Shown here: piece by piece, positions 49,630-62,769 of the stretch
Numbering within the stretch: the first letter of the stretch is position 1
Layout: every line of letters starts with the position of its first letter
The notes under the pieces: generated by a model
Told to the model about the DNA's origin: nothing
The model's input: only the letters and a program-made list of their open reading frames with translations
Database searches by the model: none
Made by a program: the position numbers and the translations under genes
DNA from: Omphiscola glabra
Taxonomy: Eukaryota; Mollusca; Gastropoda; Lymnaeidae
NCBI GenBank assembly: GCA_964017045.1
Contig: OZ024794.1
Location: 36,920,210 to 36,984,209, forward strand
Direction: 5' to 3'
DNA: 64,000 nucleotides

Positions 49630-49770
49630 TTTTTTATGCCGGGTCCTGCCTGGTGGTAGAGTGGACAGGCCGCCAAGAGCAGGAGAGCGTCGAAGACGTT
49701 ACGAGATCTAACCGGCCAGCAACAGAAAAGATGCTAGTTGAAATTTAGGTTCCCTTGACCATGCATGGTT
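49630..49770. repeat. SINE-like repeat with Pol III A-box
   Basis: GCCGGGTCCTGCCTGGTGGTAGAGTGG carries an A-box-like TGGTAGAGTGG; the tail AAAGATGCTAGTTGAAATTTAGG...CTTGACC is shared with 22755-22795. Likely tRNA-derived but degraded. Confidence 0.45.
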
Positions 49771-49774
49771 TACA

Positions 49775-50880
49775 CAAATCCTTTTTATCTTAGTTGTATC
49801 TAAATAGTGATTTTGTTTCATAATTTTATTTGAAACTATTTGTTTAAACTGATTTGCCAATGAACGAATATAAAAATATTTTTAAAAATTCGTTCAAAAC
49901 AGTTGATCGATAATATATAAAAAAAACTTCAAGCAATATATAAATATGTTAATATAAGAATAATCATATTGGATTTAATTTAAAACAAAAAGTTAATATA
50001 TAATTATTTTAATGATTCAACAACAAATATTTAATAATGTGCATAAAAATCAATTTACTGGCAAAATTACCTAAGTGTTAACTAAACAAAAATTTTAAAA
50101 TATGTACTGAAATAACATTTTTATATAAAAGTTACTGAATTTCTAATTAAATAGTGTGTACTATATTAGGCATAAGTTTCTAGTAGTCTATATATTATTT
50201 AACATGATGTATAAATGAATTGGAATTTAAAAAACGGTTTAAATTAATGTATTACTCTGTCATTATATTTTCTTAAATTATGTTTTGTATTTTAAATCTA
50301 AAAAGTGTTTCTATTGTAATGTTTGTGTATTATGTTTGTGAAAAAAGCCTCAAGTCTGTGATGCCATACATGCTTTCTGTATTGTGAAAGTAATATTACA
50401 CTTATTGTGTGTTGTTTCTTGTTTTTGGATTCTGGTATTGTGTTTTGTGCAGTGTTTCCCAACCATTTACGTGCCATACCCTAAGCCTCTCTATAATTCG
50501 TATGCCTCCCATGTATCATATACATACTTTTTAATATTCCAAAATAGGGTTGTTCACTGAAGAAACTTAAATCATAGGTTTTACGAAGAAATGTTATTTG
50601 TGGTAGTTTATTCTAGTAAAATTCAAGAATTAAGATTTCAAACGTCAAACGTATAGTACATTCAATTATCTTTCATTTGATACCTCATTTGGTCTTACAA
50701 ACCCCACAATAGTATTTTAAATCGTTTTTTTTAATCCCAACCTCTCAATTCTGGTACCCGTGTACCAATAGCCACATCGATTTTAAAATGTATTCTCAGT
50801 GTTTATTGTTCCATAAATATGTGTCCATTTTATCCTATTGTAGAGTGGTGTTGCTTGTCTCTTCATTAAATGTGTGTAAA
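49775..50880. other. AT-rich, with a hAT-like end at 50460
   Basis: GCAGTGTTTCCCAACCATTTA at 50450-50470 has the shape of a hAT terminus; the opposite end was not found. Otherwise nothing recognisable. Confidence 0.35.
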
Positions 50881-50886
50881 TTTCTT

Positions 50887-51165
50887 GTAATGTGGTGTGC
50901 TGTTGTCAGTTTTTGTTGACTGTCCTAACCTTATCCCTATGTAATGTGGTGTGCTGTTGTCAATTTGTGTTAACTGTCCTAACCTTATCCCTATGTAATG
51001 TGGTGTGCTGTTGTCAATTTTTGTTAACTGTCCTAACCTTATCCCTATGTAATGTGGTGTGCTGTTGTCCATTTTTGTTACCTGTCCTAACCTTATCCCT
51101 ATGTAATGTGGTGTGCTGTTGTCCGTTTTTGTTAAATATCCTAACCTTATCCCTATGTAGTAAAG
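50887..51165. repeat. 54-bp minisatellite, five units
   Basis: Unit TAATGTGGTGTGCTGTTGTC + a 34-base remainder ending CCTTATCCCTATG. The unit is 18 codons, so frames stay open on both strands; these are not genes. It lies at the 3' side of the L1-like element. Confidence 0.95.
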
Positions 51166-51199
51166 TGTAAATAAATTTTCACCCTTCTTTCTAATGGCT

Positions 51200-52830
51200 T
51201 GTCCTCTAAATTTGATTCTAAGTGCCCATAGTTTTGTTTGTATGTCTTGTAAATTAAATCCCCTCTTCTAATTTAGGTTGGATAAATGTTGAAGTTTTAT
51301 TGTTTTGTATTGTTCCTAGAAATATGTAATTTGTTATGTGAAAGTTGATTTGTTTTAAAATTGATTGTATAGGCTCCCATGTATTCCCTGTAAATATTGT
51401 TTTAGGAATGTGTTTATGATTGTTCTCCTGCCAAATTGGGTGTGCTGTGTATTTGTGACTGTCAATTATGTTTTTTATAGATTGTTCAATGTTTTGCCAT
51501 GTTTCTGTGTTAGTTTGAGTCTGTTTTTTTTGAAAGAAAAAAACCCATAAATCCTAAGACTATCATTCTTTACTATTCCTAAAGGGTATTGTAATCTATC
51601 TTTCCACCTACATATCCTAATAATTTCAGTTTTAGTTATGTTTATTTAGACCCACTACCTCTCCCAAAATCTTGAAATATTAATATTATTTTTGAAATTG
51701 ACTAATCATCAATAGGAAAAAACATTGTGTCATCTGCATATGCAATGACTTTCATCTCCATACACCCAGGGATCCCTACTCCTTTAATACTCTTCTCCCT
51801 TCTAACTCTCTCAAGCAGGGGTTCAAACGATAGTAGATATAGGTAAGGGGATAAAAGATACATTTGCCTAACTGATCTGTTAATTTTAATGTCTTTAGAA
51901 AGTATGTTTTTATTATAAGATTACTGATGGGTGACGTGTACTAAGTTTTAACCCAGTTACAAAAATACTCTCCTAGTTTGTTGTGTTGTAATATTTTATG
52001 TAGGTATATATGGTCTATCCTTTCAAAGGCTTTTTCTTGATCTAGTGATAAATCAATTTCTGATGTTTTGGTCATTTGAATATTGAATGAGGTCTCTAAT
52101 GAAATGATTGTGGTTATTTATATCCCTGCCTTTGATGCTGCATTGTTGGTTTGTATGTATTAGAGTATTTAAATGTGGTTTAAGTTTATTTGCTCGTGTT
52201 TTTGTGAAAACTTTATTGTCTGTGTTAAGTAAAGATATGGGTCTATCAGTTTTAAGTTGTGTTCTGTCTGTATGTTTTTTGGTAAAAATTTGATGTATGA
52301 AGTATTCATTGAGTGTGGTAACTCCATGATGCTGTGATGTATAAAGTATTCATTGAGTGTGGTAACTCCTTGTTGTTGTAAGCTTCTTCTAGTGTGGCAT
52401 GTAAAATTGGTCCTAGTGTTCAGAAAAAGAAAATGTAGAATTCAGTTGTTAGGCCATCTGGTCCAGGTGTTTTGCTTTCATTCACGTTGGACAGTGATGT
52501 TTTGATGTCTGCTAATGTAATAGTTTTGTCAATTTCTTGTGTTTGACTTTTGTTTAGGTTATGTGCACTTATCTTTTATATCTGACTCTGTTTGCTCTGT
52601 TCCAAAAAGTTTTGTGCAGTAAATTTCAAATGTGTTTACTATCTTTGGAGTGTCAGTGTGTGTTTTCCCTTCTGTGTCTATGATTTGTCCGATCTGTCTA
52701 CTTATTTGTATTTTTTGTTCTATTGTTAAAACGATCTTTGAAGGTGCCTCTTGATCTTGGTTTTTAATGAAAATTCTACTGTGCCCCATTGTATTTATGT
52801 TGTTTTATTTTTTCTATTTCTTCTTGTATA
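51200..52830 (-). mobile_element. Decayed L1-like LINE reverse transcriptase
   Basis: Minus-strand fragments in RT order: a linker with TIEQKIQISRQIGQIIDTEG (52724 down); ITLADIKTSLSNVNESKTPG then PDGLTTEFY (52523-52437); RQMYLLSPYLYLLSFEPLLE (51881-51820); IPGCMEMKVIAYADDTMFF (51770-51714); and a thumb-like region with ILIFQDFGRGSG (about 51680). PGPDG and YADDT with this spacing point to the L1/Tx1 group. Frameshifts and stops are numerous, so it is inactive. Confidence 0.75.
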
Positions 52831-52879
52831 TTTTGGCTAAAAGGATTGTGGAATTTTAAAAGTTCCCAGTGTTGTCACT

Positions 52880-55800
52880 AGGTACACCAGGTTATAGTTG
52901 ACTCCATCACTGGGTACAATAGGTTGTTGACTCCATCACTAGGTACACCAGGTAGTTAACTCCATCACTAGGTACAACAGGTTGTTGACTCCATCACTGG
53001 GTACACCAGGTTATAGTTGACTCCATCACTGGGTACACCAGGTTATAGTTGACTCCATCACTAGGTACAACAGGTAGTTGACTCCATCACTAGGTACACC
53101 AGGTTATAATTGACTCCATCACTAAGTACAACAGGTAGTTGACTCCATCACTAGGTACAACAGGTTGTTGACTCCATCATTGGGTACACCAGGTTATAGT
53201 TGACTCCATCACTGGGTACACCAGGTTATAGTTGACTCCATCACTAGGTACAACAGGTAGTTGACTCCATCACTAGGTACACCAGGTTATAGTTGACTCC
53301 ATCACTAGGTACAATAGGTTGTTGACTCCATCACTGGGTACACCAGGTAGTTGACTCCATCACTAGGTACAACAGGTTGTTGACTCCATCACTGGGTACA
53401 CCAGGTTATAGTTGACTCCATCACTAGGTACAATAGGTTGTTGACTCCATCACTAGGTACACCAGGTAGTTAACTCCATCACTAGGTACAACAGGTTGTT
53501 GACTCCATCACTGGGTACACCAGGTTATAGTTGACTCCATCACTGGGTACACCAGGTTATAGTTGACTCCATCACTATGTACAACAGGTAGTTGACTCCA
53601 TCACTAGGTACACCAGGTTATAATTGACTCCATCACTAAGTACAACAGGTAGTTGACTCCATCACTAGGTACAACAGGTTGTTGACTCCATCATTGGGTA
53701 CACCAGGTTATAGTGGACTCCATCACTGGGTACACCAGGTTATAGTTGACTCCATCACTAGGTACAACAGGTAGTTGACTCCATCACTAGGTACACCAGG
53801 TTATAGTTGACTCCATCACTAGGTACAATAGGTTGTTGACTCCATCACTGGGTACACCAGGTAGTTGACTCCATCACTAGGTAAAACAGGTTGTTGACTC
53901 CATCACTAGGTACACCAGGTTATAGTTGACTCCATCACTAGGTACACCAGGTTATAGTTGACTCCGTCACTGGGTGCAACAGGTAGTTGACTCCATCACT
54001 GTGTACACCAGGTTATAGTTGACTCCATCACTAGGTACACCAGGTTATAGTTGACTCCATCACTAGGTACAACAGGTTGTTGACTCCATCACTGGGTACA
54101 CCAGGTTATAGTTGACTCCATCACTGGGTACATCAGGTTATAGTTGACTCCATCACTAGGTACAACAGGTTATAGTTGACTCCATCACAGGGTACAACAG
54201 GTTGTTGACTCTATCACTAGGTACAACAGGTTATAGTTGACTCCATCACTAGGTACAACAGGTAGTTGACTCCATCACTAGGTACAACAGGTAGTTGACT
54301 CCATCACTAGGTACACCAGGTTATAGTTGACTCCATCACTAGGTACAATAGGTTGTTGACTCCATCACTAGGTACACCAGGTAGTTAACTCCATCACTAG
54401 GTACAACAGGTTGTTGACTCCATCACTGGGTACACCAGGTTATAGTTGACTCCATCACTAGGTACAACAGGTTGTTAACTCCATCACTGGGTACATCAGG
54501 TTATAGTTGACTCCATCACTGGGTACACCAGGTTATAGTTGACTCCATCACTAGGTACAACAGGTAGTTGACTCCATCACTAGGTACAAAAGGTAGTTGA
54601 CTCCATCACTAGGTACACCAGGTATAATAGTTGATTCCTTCCCTAGGTACAACAGGTAGTTGACTCCATCACTAGGTACACCAGGTTATAGTTGACTCCA
54701 TCACTGGGTACAACAGGTTGTTGACTCCATCACTGGGTACACCAGGTAGTTGACTCCATCACTAGATAAACCAGGTTATAGTTGACTCCATCACTAGGTA
54801 CAACAGGTTGTTGACTCCATCACTGGGTACACCAGGTTATAGTTGACTCCATCACTGGGTACACCAGGTTATAGTTGACTCCATCACTAGGTACAACAGG
54901 TAGTTGACTCCATCACTAGGTACACCAGGTCATAGTTGACTCCATCACTAGCTACAAAAGGTAGTTGACTCCATCACTAGGTACACCAGGTAGTTGACTC
55001 CATCACTAGGTACACCAGGTAGTTGACTCCATCACTAGGTACACCAGGTTATAGTTGACTCCATCACTAGGTACAAAAGGTAGTTGACTCCATCACTAGG
55101 TCACCAGGTAGTTGACTCCATCACTAGATACACCAGGTAGTTGACTCCATCACTAGGTACACCAGGGTTTAGTTGACTCCATCACTGGGTACAACAGGTA
55201 GTTGACTCCATCACTGGGTACACCAGGTTATAGTTGACTCCATCACTAGGTACACCAGGTAGTTGACTCCATCACTAGGTACACCAGGTTATAGTTGACT
55301 CCATCACTAGGTAAAACAGGTTGTTGACTCCATCACTAGGTACAACAGGTAGTTGACTCCATCACTAGGTACACCAGGTAATAGTTGACTCCATCACTAG
55401 GTACAACAGGTTGATGACTCCATCAAGGGGTACACCAGGTTATAGTTGACTCCATCACTAGGTACAACAGGTAGTAGACTCCATCACTAGGTACACCAGG
55501 TAGTTGACTCCATCACTAGGTACACCAGGTTATAGTTGACTCCATCACTAGGTACAACAGGTAGTTGACTCCATCACTAGGTACACCAGGTTATAGTTGA
55601 CTCCATCACTAGGTACACCATGTAGTTGACTCCATCACTAGGTACACCAGGTAGTTGACTCCATCACTAGGTACACCAGGTTATAGTTGACTCCATCACT
55701 AGGTACAACAGGTAGTTGACTCCATCACTAGGTACACCAGGTTATAGTTGACTCCATCACTAGCTACAAAAGGTAGTTGACTCCATCACTAGGTACACCA

Positions 55801-56226
55801 GGTAGTTGACTCCATTACTAGGTACACAAGGTAGTTGACTCCATCACTAGGTACACCAGGTTATAGTTGACTCCATCACTAGGTACACCAGGTAGTTGAC
55901 TCCATCACTAGGTACACCAGGTAGTTGACTCCATCACTAGGTACACCAGGTTATAGTTGACTCCATCACTAGGTACAAAAGGTAGTTGACTCCATCACTA
56001 GGTACACCAGGTAGTTGACTCCATCACTATGTACACTAGGTAGTTGACTCCATCACTAGGTACACCAGGTTATAGTTGACTCCGTCACTGGGTGCAACAG
56101 GTAGTTGACTCCATCACTGTGTACACCAGGTTATAGTTGACTCCATCACTAGGTACAACAGGTTATAGTTGACTCCATCACTGGGTACACCAGGTTATAG
56201 TTGACTCCATCACTGGGTACTCCTTG
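52880..56226. repeat. 3.3-kb minisatellite of 29- and 32-bp units with higher-order structure
   Basis: About 110 units of TTGACTCCATCACTAGGTAC + ACCAGGTTATAG (32 bp) or ACAGGTAG/ACAGGTTG endings (29 bp). A block starting near 52890 recurs with a 514-bp offset (for example GGTAGTTAACTCC at 52951 and 53465, TAATTGACTCC at 53106 and 53620). A rare variant (CCGTCACTGGGTGCAAC) occurs near 53965 and 56083. No spacers as in CRISPR. Confidence 0.97.
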
Positions 56227-56390
56227 TAATGGTTACCCATCAATCTTGCAAACAACAGTGCATAAACCCCGCGAACGTTTTAAAGGTACATCTAGTTTTC
56301 TGAGTAGTGGTCACCATTTGAAGAGATCTTCACAGCAGCCGTCGGTTTTGTGCTCAGTACAAACCCCAGTCAAATGATTTTGATGTTTTA

Positions 56391-58985
56391 AACCATATGT
56401 GTCAAACTCAAGGCCCGCATGTCACATCAGGCCCGAAGTACAATTATTATAAATGGCCTGAGAGAGAATTTTAGGTAAAAAACATTTTTTTAAATGACCC
56501 TGCGTTATTATTATTATTGGAAGTTTTCTATAGCTCACCATGCTGTACTTACAATTTAACAAACATAATCATGAACTTAAAAATTAAAAATCAATTTACA
56601 TTAATTAAATAAAACAAAACAAATGTGTATTGGCTTCACCATTCCATAATTATTTACAAGTGAAGCCATGTACGGCACTCAGCAGCATCGTTTAACGGTC
56701 AGAGGGGGAATCAGTCAGGATAGTAGAGTTTAAAGAGATGTGTTTTGAGTGCAGTTTTGAAGGCTGTGATGGTTGATATATTGCGGATGTGTAGTGGAAG
56801 AGAATATAAAGTGCAAATCAAATTCCCTAATTAGCAGCCTTACAGAACAATAGGCTTCCTGAGAGCGTTGTGTAGTGAGTGAATGTTCGTGGTTACAGTA
56901 TCCTAGCAAGATACTGTAGCTCGTTTTGGATTGGTGCATAAGAAATGAAAGAAGTGTAGTGCCCGGATGTTACAGCACCTTTTCCCCACTACGTTTAACG
57001 TATCAAGCGTCTGTCGGTAGATGCAACATTTACAAAAAAAATCAAATCTAGCCTTAAAGTGGCCAAGAGAAAAGTTGATTCTGAAAACAGAGCTTTTCAA
57101 AGCTACTGGGTGGCTGAATAAATGTTTACTGATATTGGCGGTATACCTGTGTGTCTTTTTTGTGGAGATAATGTGTCTGTGATCAAGGAATTTAATCTGA
57201 GAAGGCACTACGAGACAAAACATGAAGACAAGTTGAAAAGCCTGAACTGAGAGCAGAAGTACAGAAGGTAGAAGAATTGAAGAGGAATCTAACATCACAG
57301 CAGATGTTTTTCAGCAAAGCAAAATCACAAACTGAAGCTGCTGTGAAAGCAGGTTTTATTGTGGCGGAGGAGATCGCAAAATCAGACCGGCCATTTATAT
57401 AAGGAGAAGGAGAGTTTCTGAAGTGCTGCATGACGAAATTGTGTGACGTCTTGTGTTCCGAAAAAACTTTAGCAGAAATACGATTTGTGAGATAGCCACT
57501 GATTTGAAAACACAGCTGATCGAAAAATGCAAAGACTATGTTGCATTCTCACTTGCTGTCGATGAAAGTAATGACACGACTGACACTTTGCAGCTCGCCA
57601 TCTTCATCCGTGGAGTGAAATCCAGTTTAAAAGGTACAGAGGAAATCTTGGACATGAAATCCATGCAGCGGGCAACGACAGGAAACGACATTTCTCATAA
57701 CATATGTCAAAGTTTAACCAACATGAACATGCCTTGGGACAAACTTGTTGGACTTACACCAGATGGAGCACGGGCGATGTGCGGTGAAAAAAGTGGACTA
57801 GTTGGAAGGATGAGGTTAAAGATGCAGGAGAACTGTACTGGTGAATTGATAGCATATCACTGCATCATACACCAAGGATCACTGTGTGATAAAGTCCTCA
57901 ACATGGGAGGTGTAATTAGCATTGTAAGACAAACTGTTAACTTTATCAGAGCCAAATGTTTATATCACCTCCAATTTCAGTCTTTTTTGCAGGTTCGGCA
58001 AAATGCCTTACCATAGAGAGGTGCGGGGGATAAATCGGGGGAAAGTTCTTAGTAGATTTTTTTACAGCTGATCGAGGAAATCTGTCATTCATGCACAGCA
58101 AAGGAAAAGACTCCACAGTTTTTCGGGATAAAAATTGGAAATGTGAGTTGTTGTTTCTGTCTGACATAATCACTCATCTCAACGACTTGAACCTGCAGCT
58201 CAAGGGTTGGGACCGCTTGATCACTGATATGCATGATGCAGTGAAGGCATTTCAAGTCAATCTAAGCTTATGGGAGACACAAATGTATCAATGCAACTTG
58301 TCTCACTTTTCTTGTTGCCAAGCAATTTTGAAACAAGTCAACGCTATGGTGTTTCCCAGTGCACACTTTGATGAAAAAGCAGAGTTCGCACGGCACTTCA
58401 GTGACATTGAAGCACAGAAAATAATTTCGAGCTGTTTCGTAACCCATTTGTCATAGGCGTGGAAACTGCACCTGTAAATTTGCAGATGGAGCTAATAGAG
58501 CTGCAGTATAATGGGACACTAAAAGCACAGTACGACACGGTGAGGCCTGCACAGTTCACTCGTTTCATTCGTGAAGAGATGCCCCGGCCCCAGCTTCATG
58601 CGGCTCGAACCTTGAGAATGTTTAGTAGCACATATCTGTGTGAGCAGCTGTTTTCTATGATGAAGAAAAACAAAATATCACACAGGAGTCGTCTCACTGA
58701 TGAACACTTGCAGTCCATCATGAGAATCTCAATGGCACAGAACATTACCCCAAACATAATGGAACTTGTAGCCAAGAAAAGATGCCAAACATCCAGCTCT
58801 GACAAATTGGCAAAATTGCAAAAATGGGTATGCCAAAGATTTTGTATTATTAAAACCTTTTTTCTGTTGTAATTTATATTATGTTTAAAAAAGGTTAAAT
58901 TTTCCGTTTATTGAATGTTTTCCCACCACCGTACGTGTGATTTGAGTTTTGTCCCGCCACCGTACGTGTGATTTGAGTTTTGTCC
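56391..58985 (+). mobile_element. Dead hAT transposon of the Charlie / GTF2IRD2-like type
   Basis: Left end has TGTGTCAAACTCAAGGCCCG, the usual Charlie-type terminus; a possible right end GATTTGAGTTTTGTCCCG is duplicated at 58939-58985. Between them lies a transposase pseudogene. No target duplication recognised. Boundaries are approximate. Confidence 0.7.
57000..58872 (+). pseudogene. hAT transposase pseudogene (GTF2IRD2-like)
   Basis: Order of parts: BED-like zinc finger (GGIPVCLFCGDNVSVIKEFN then LRRHYETKHEDKLKS, 57136-57240); DDE/RNase H core (KDYVAFSLAVDESNDTTDTL, KLVGLTPDGARAMCGEKSGL, LIAYHCIIHQGSLC, 57453-58016); LFLSDIITHLNDLNLQLKGW (58091-58456); C-terminal hAT dimerisation domain (LCEQLFSMMKKNKISHRSRL, 58459-58872). 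Stops at 57117 and 57250 and frame changes near 58000 and 58440 break it. GTF2IRD2 is itself known to have captured such a transposase. Confidence 0.85.
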
Positions 58986-58999
58986 CGATTTCTTGTTGT

Positions 59000-60205
59000 T
59001 ATCGTATGATATATGACTGATCCTTTACGAACACTACTGACCTACTTGTTCAATATTTCCAAAGGCAAAGGTGCAACTCTTTTGTGTTTAAAAAACCCCC
59101 CACAAAACAAAGGGAATGGTAATATTTCTCTTTTATTTTTTATTCCATTTTATAAAAAATAAAAAATTATGGACCCTAAGTTTGATTCAATTCATGCATT
59201 CGTGACATTCAATTGATTTATCATTATCAGGCTCATAAATGTTGTCATAGGCAATGGTAAATAATGCGGATACAATTTCTGAACTACATTTGTTTGATTA
59301 ACTCAATTACTAACAAATTAATGATGAACTAGATGCTATTTAACGAATCCAACTGCAAGTGTAGGTTCGTAATGATTGTTTCTGGATTATGAATTGCTTA
59401 CTAATTATTAAAATTTCTGTGTTCTTAATGTTGAATTTTGCATTGCATCAATGTTTTACGACATAGTTTTTAAAATATTGTGATGGATTATATATCTTTC
59501 GCTTTCAGCCGAAAGTCTCGTTAAGCCTTCGATTTCAGTATAGTCATTTTTTAGCTATCGGTTCAGTTTAGATTTGGGCCGAAAAAAGAACATATCATTC
59601 GGTCGGTCTCTAATGAGGATGTAAGGTCATAAAATATCCATTAATCTGACTTATATTGTCATAGCCCATAGCTCTAGTCACGGACTTCTTTTAACGAGGC
59701 TTTTGCCATGTCGTTCACATGAACACAGGTCAGATGTTGTGCCTGGAACAGTGAGGGTCCACCACACCACCGCCCACTTCCCCCGGGTCTGCTACTAAGT
59801 GATATTGATTGCCCCGGCGACATCTAACAACGCTTTTGGCCTGTAATCCAAGGGAAATGATTTAATTAATTGCATCATACGTTGACATTTCCTGTGCGTT
59901 GCCAGTTTGGATTCAACCGACATTGAACGACGGAAACACAATATCGAGTCCTTATACAGTAAACCGAGTCGTGTTATGTTATCAGAGAGTATAATTCATG
60001 CTTTCTTGTCTCTTACTCTTTGACATGCTAACAAGAGAATCATAGATTCTTAATCAGATAGTTAATTTTCCCTACTGTACTGGATAATAAATGTACAACT
60101 GTATAATGCTACTGAACCACGGGGTACCAATGATTGTTAACTGACTTACTTTAAGCTTTCCATGCATATCTCTAGAAATGTGCCTCCAGAAAAGTAAGTC
60201 TTGAG
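59000..60205. other. Intergenic, no gene recognised
   Basis: AT-rich at first, more balanced after 59700. No exon, RNA gene or transposon end that I can support. Confidence 0.35.
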
Positions 60206-60215
60206 TTGCCTTCAG

Positions 60216-60570
60216 ACATGAGCATCAAAAGATGAGAATCAGACATGAGCCTCAAAAGATGAGAATCAGACATGAGCCTCACAAGATGAGAATCAGACAT
60301 GAGCCTCAAAAGATGAGAATCAGACATGAGCATCAAAAGATGAGAATCAGACATGAGCATCAAAAGATGAGAATCAGACATGAGCATCAAAAGATGAGAA
60401 TCAGACATGAGCCTCAAAAGAGGAGAATCAGACATGAGCATCAAAAGATGAGAATCAGACATGAGCATCAAAAGATGAGAATCAGACATGAGCCTCAAAA
60501 GATGAGAATCAGACATGAGCCTCAAAAGATGAGAATCAGACATGAGCCTCAAAAGATGAGAATCAGACAT
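60216..60570. repeat. 27-bp minisatellite, 13 units
   Basis: Unit ATGAGAATCAGACATGAGCC + TCAAAAG, with CATC for CCTC variants. At nine codons per unit, both strands stay open (plus: MRIRHEPQK repeated; minus: SDSHLLRLM repeated). No upstream coding context or signal supports a protein. Confidence 0.95.
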
Positions 60571-60809
60571 TTCCCGTAGATTCAGCGATGTTCCTACACA
60601 TAAGACTTCAAATGTGTTCCCTCGGACATTTGCCCCAACACATCAGCTTCTAGAACTGTGCCGCCAGAGAAGTTTCCCCAGAGATGCGACTAGTCACGAG
60701 CCACCTGTCATGTGCCTGCAGATATCTCAAACCAGACATGTGACCACACATCATAGCTGCAAGAAATAATTGTGTATCAAGTGATGTGCATTACAGCGAT
60801 GTATCTTCA

Positions 60810-60870
60810 AGATGCCGGGTGGCCGAATGGTCGTTCCCAAACTAATGGAGTTCAATCCCAGCTAAATCAA
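60810..60870 (+). repeat. tRNA-derived SINE relic
   Basis: GCCGGGTGGCCGAATGG matches a tRNA A-box region and GGAGTTCAATCCC a B-box. The spacing is too short and no acceptor stem closes, so this is a SINE remnant, not a tRNA. Confidence 0.55.
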
Positions 60871-61121
60871 AAACATTACCGGCTACCCGGGGGCATTCAG
60901 CCTCCCCCCCCCCCCCAACATTGCCCCGTCAAATAAATTCCTTTAGGCATTCGCCTCCCTCCCTTATTACGTGTTTTCAAAAACCTTACCTTAGGCATTC
61001 GCCCCTACCCCCACATCTCTCTTCCAAATTAGTGGGCAGAAAACTGTAGTAGTAATGCGTATCCAGTTCAAAATGTGACCGTGTATAACAATTGGCTTAA
61101 GCATATACAAATACAATCAGA

Positions 61122-61400
61122 GCAATGATCTGTGTTGGGATAAACCATCAGGTCAATGACTTGTGTTGGGATGAACCATCAGGTCAATGACTTGTGTTGG
61201 GATGAACCATCAGGACAATGACCTGTGTTGGGATAAACCATCAGGTCAATGACTTGTGTTGGGATAAACCATCAGGTCAATGACTTGTGTTGGGATGAAC
61301 CATCAGGTCAATGACTTGTGTTGGGATGAACCATCAGGACAATGACCTGTGTTGGGATAAACCATCCGTGCAATGAACTGGGTTGGTGTTAAGCCATCCT
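61122..61400. repeat. 31-bp minisatellite, nine units
   Basis: Unit CAATGACTTGTGTTGGGATA + AACCATCAGGT, decaying at the right edge (61365-61460). Confidence 0.93.
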
Positions 61401-61459
61401 GCGATGACTTAAGTTGTGGTTAAACTATTTATCAATGACTTGTGTTACAGAGTTAAACC

Positions 61460-62370
61460 ACCCGAGCATTATCTCCTGTTGAGTATACCCGCCTAGTAGG
61501 GTTAGAATAGTTAGACTTACCCGACTAATCGCCCCCCCCCTCCCCAGTAAACATTATTCTCCAATGAACGGCTTAAGTCAAGCAATAGACTTGAACCTCC
61601 AGAGGTTAATTAGTGTAATGCTTTATTTAACAGGCCCTCAGTTAGCTCCGATGGCCGTCAGCTAGTATTGATTGGGCGCACTTAGCCGCCAGACAGAAAG
61701 GTCATGTCCAGATAGGGGCCACTGAGAGCTTGCTAAATTTTGTGGAGCTGTGACACAATTATTGCTCGACACCCTGGCAGCACCCATAGACCTCATTGAG
61801 GTTTAGTTCTGTTTGGTGTGCTGTGGCGTGCCCAGGTTTTAAATTTAGGCTATAACAATTTAGTAATAAACTACGCTGCATGAGATCGTGTGTTAAAACC
61901 AATTCCAAGTCTTGTTCGTCTAGGATCAATTTTTGGCAAGTTGTTAATTCTTTGTTAAATTCGACCAAAGCTTATTTCCCAAGATAAGTGTCTTATAGTC
62001 TTGTAAATGGCAATGTCTGAAAATATGTGGCACGTATCACATAAGGGGCCGTCCATGAAGTACATCATGCTCCAGAGGGGGGAGAGGAAATACGAAAATG
62101 GACTTTTTGTGACATGGGGGGGGGGGGTTGTTAAGGATCTTGTAGATATTTCGATAATGAGAATCAGACCCGTGGTCTTCCATAGTGCTGTGTTCGCTCC
62201 GATGAATACTACGTCACTGAGTGGGTGGGTGTATTTTATGAGTATAGCAATGTGTCAAATGCACAATTTGTTACACACTTAACATTTGCAGTCCCTAAAT
62301 GTTGTACATTCATTATAAGTGTGTTACATGCCACACACAATAATATTCTGTCTAGTATTTTTACTGGCAT
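61460..62370. other. Intergenic, no gene recognised
   Basis: Mixed sequence with a G run at 62117-62127. The frame at 62007-62282 shows no domain and crosses the G run. Confidence 0.35.
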
Positions 62371-62379
62371 CAGTTAATG

Positions 62380-62765
62380 TTACGGGGTGTTACAGTTAAT
62401 GATACGGGAGTCTTACAGTTAATGATATGGGAGTGTTACAGTTAATGATATGGGAGTGTTACAGTTAATGATATGGGAGTGTTACAGTTAATGGCATGGG
62501 AGTCTTACAGTTAATGATACGGGTGTGTTACAGTTAATGATATGGGAGTGTTACAGTTAATGTTACGGGGTGTTACAGTTAATGATACGGGAGTGTTACA
62601 GTTAATGATATGGGAGTGTTACAGTTAATTATACGGGAGTGTTACAGTTAATTATACGGGAGTGTTACAGTTAATGATATGGGAGTCTTACAGTTAATGA
62701 TACGGGAGTGTTACAGTTAATGATACGGGAGTGTTACAGTTAATGATACGGGAGTGTTACACTTA
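62380..62765. repeat. 23-bp minisatellite, about 17 units
   Basis: Unit TTACAGTTAATGATATGGGA + GTG, with GATACGGG and two 22-bp TTACGGGG forms. Confidence 0.95.
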
Positions 62766-62769
62766 AAAA

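Noticed and set aside
50866..51170. Periodic frames on both strands (TPHYIGIRLGQ; NVVCCCQFLLTVL)
   Set aside because: They come from the 54-bp minisatellite.
52880..56226. Possible CRISPR array
   Set aside because: Units abut directly with no unique spacers, unit lengths are 29/32 with mixed endings, and the genome is eukaryotic.
56730..57431. Minus-strand frames of 69-131 codons
   Set aside because: Antisense to the hAT transposon, whose plus strand carries the recognisable transposase.
60812..60870. tRNA gene
   Set aside because: A- and B-box-like sequences are present but too close together and the stems do not pair; a SINE remnant is more likely. The same holds for 46820-46890.
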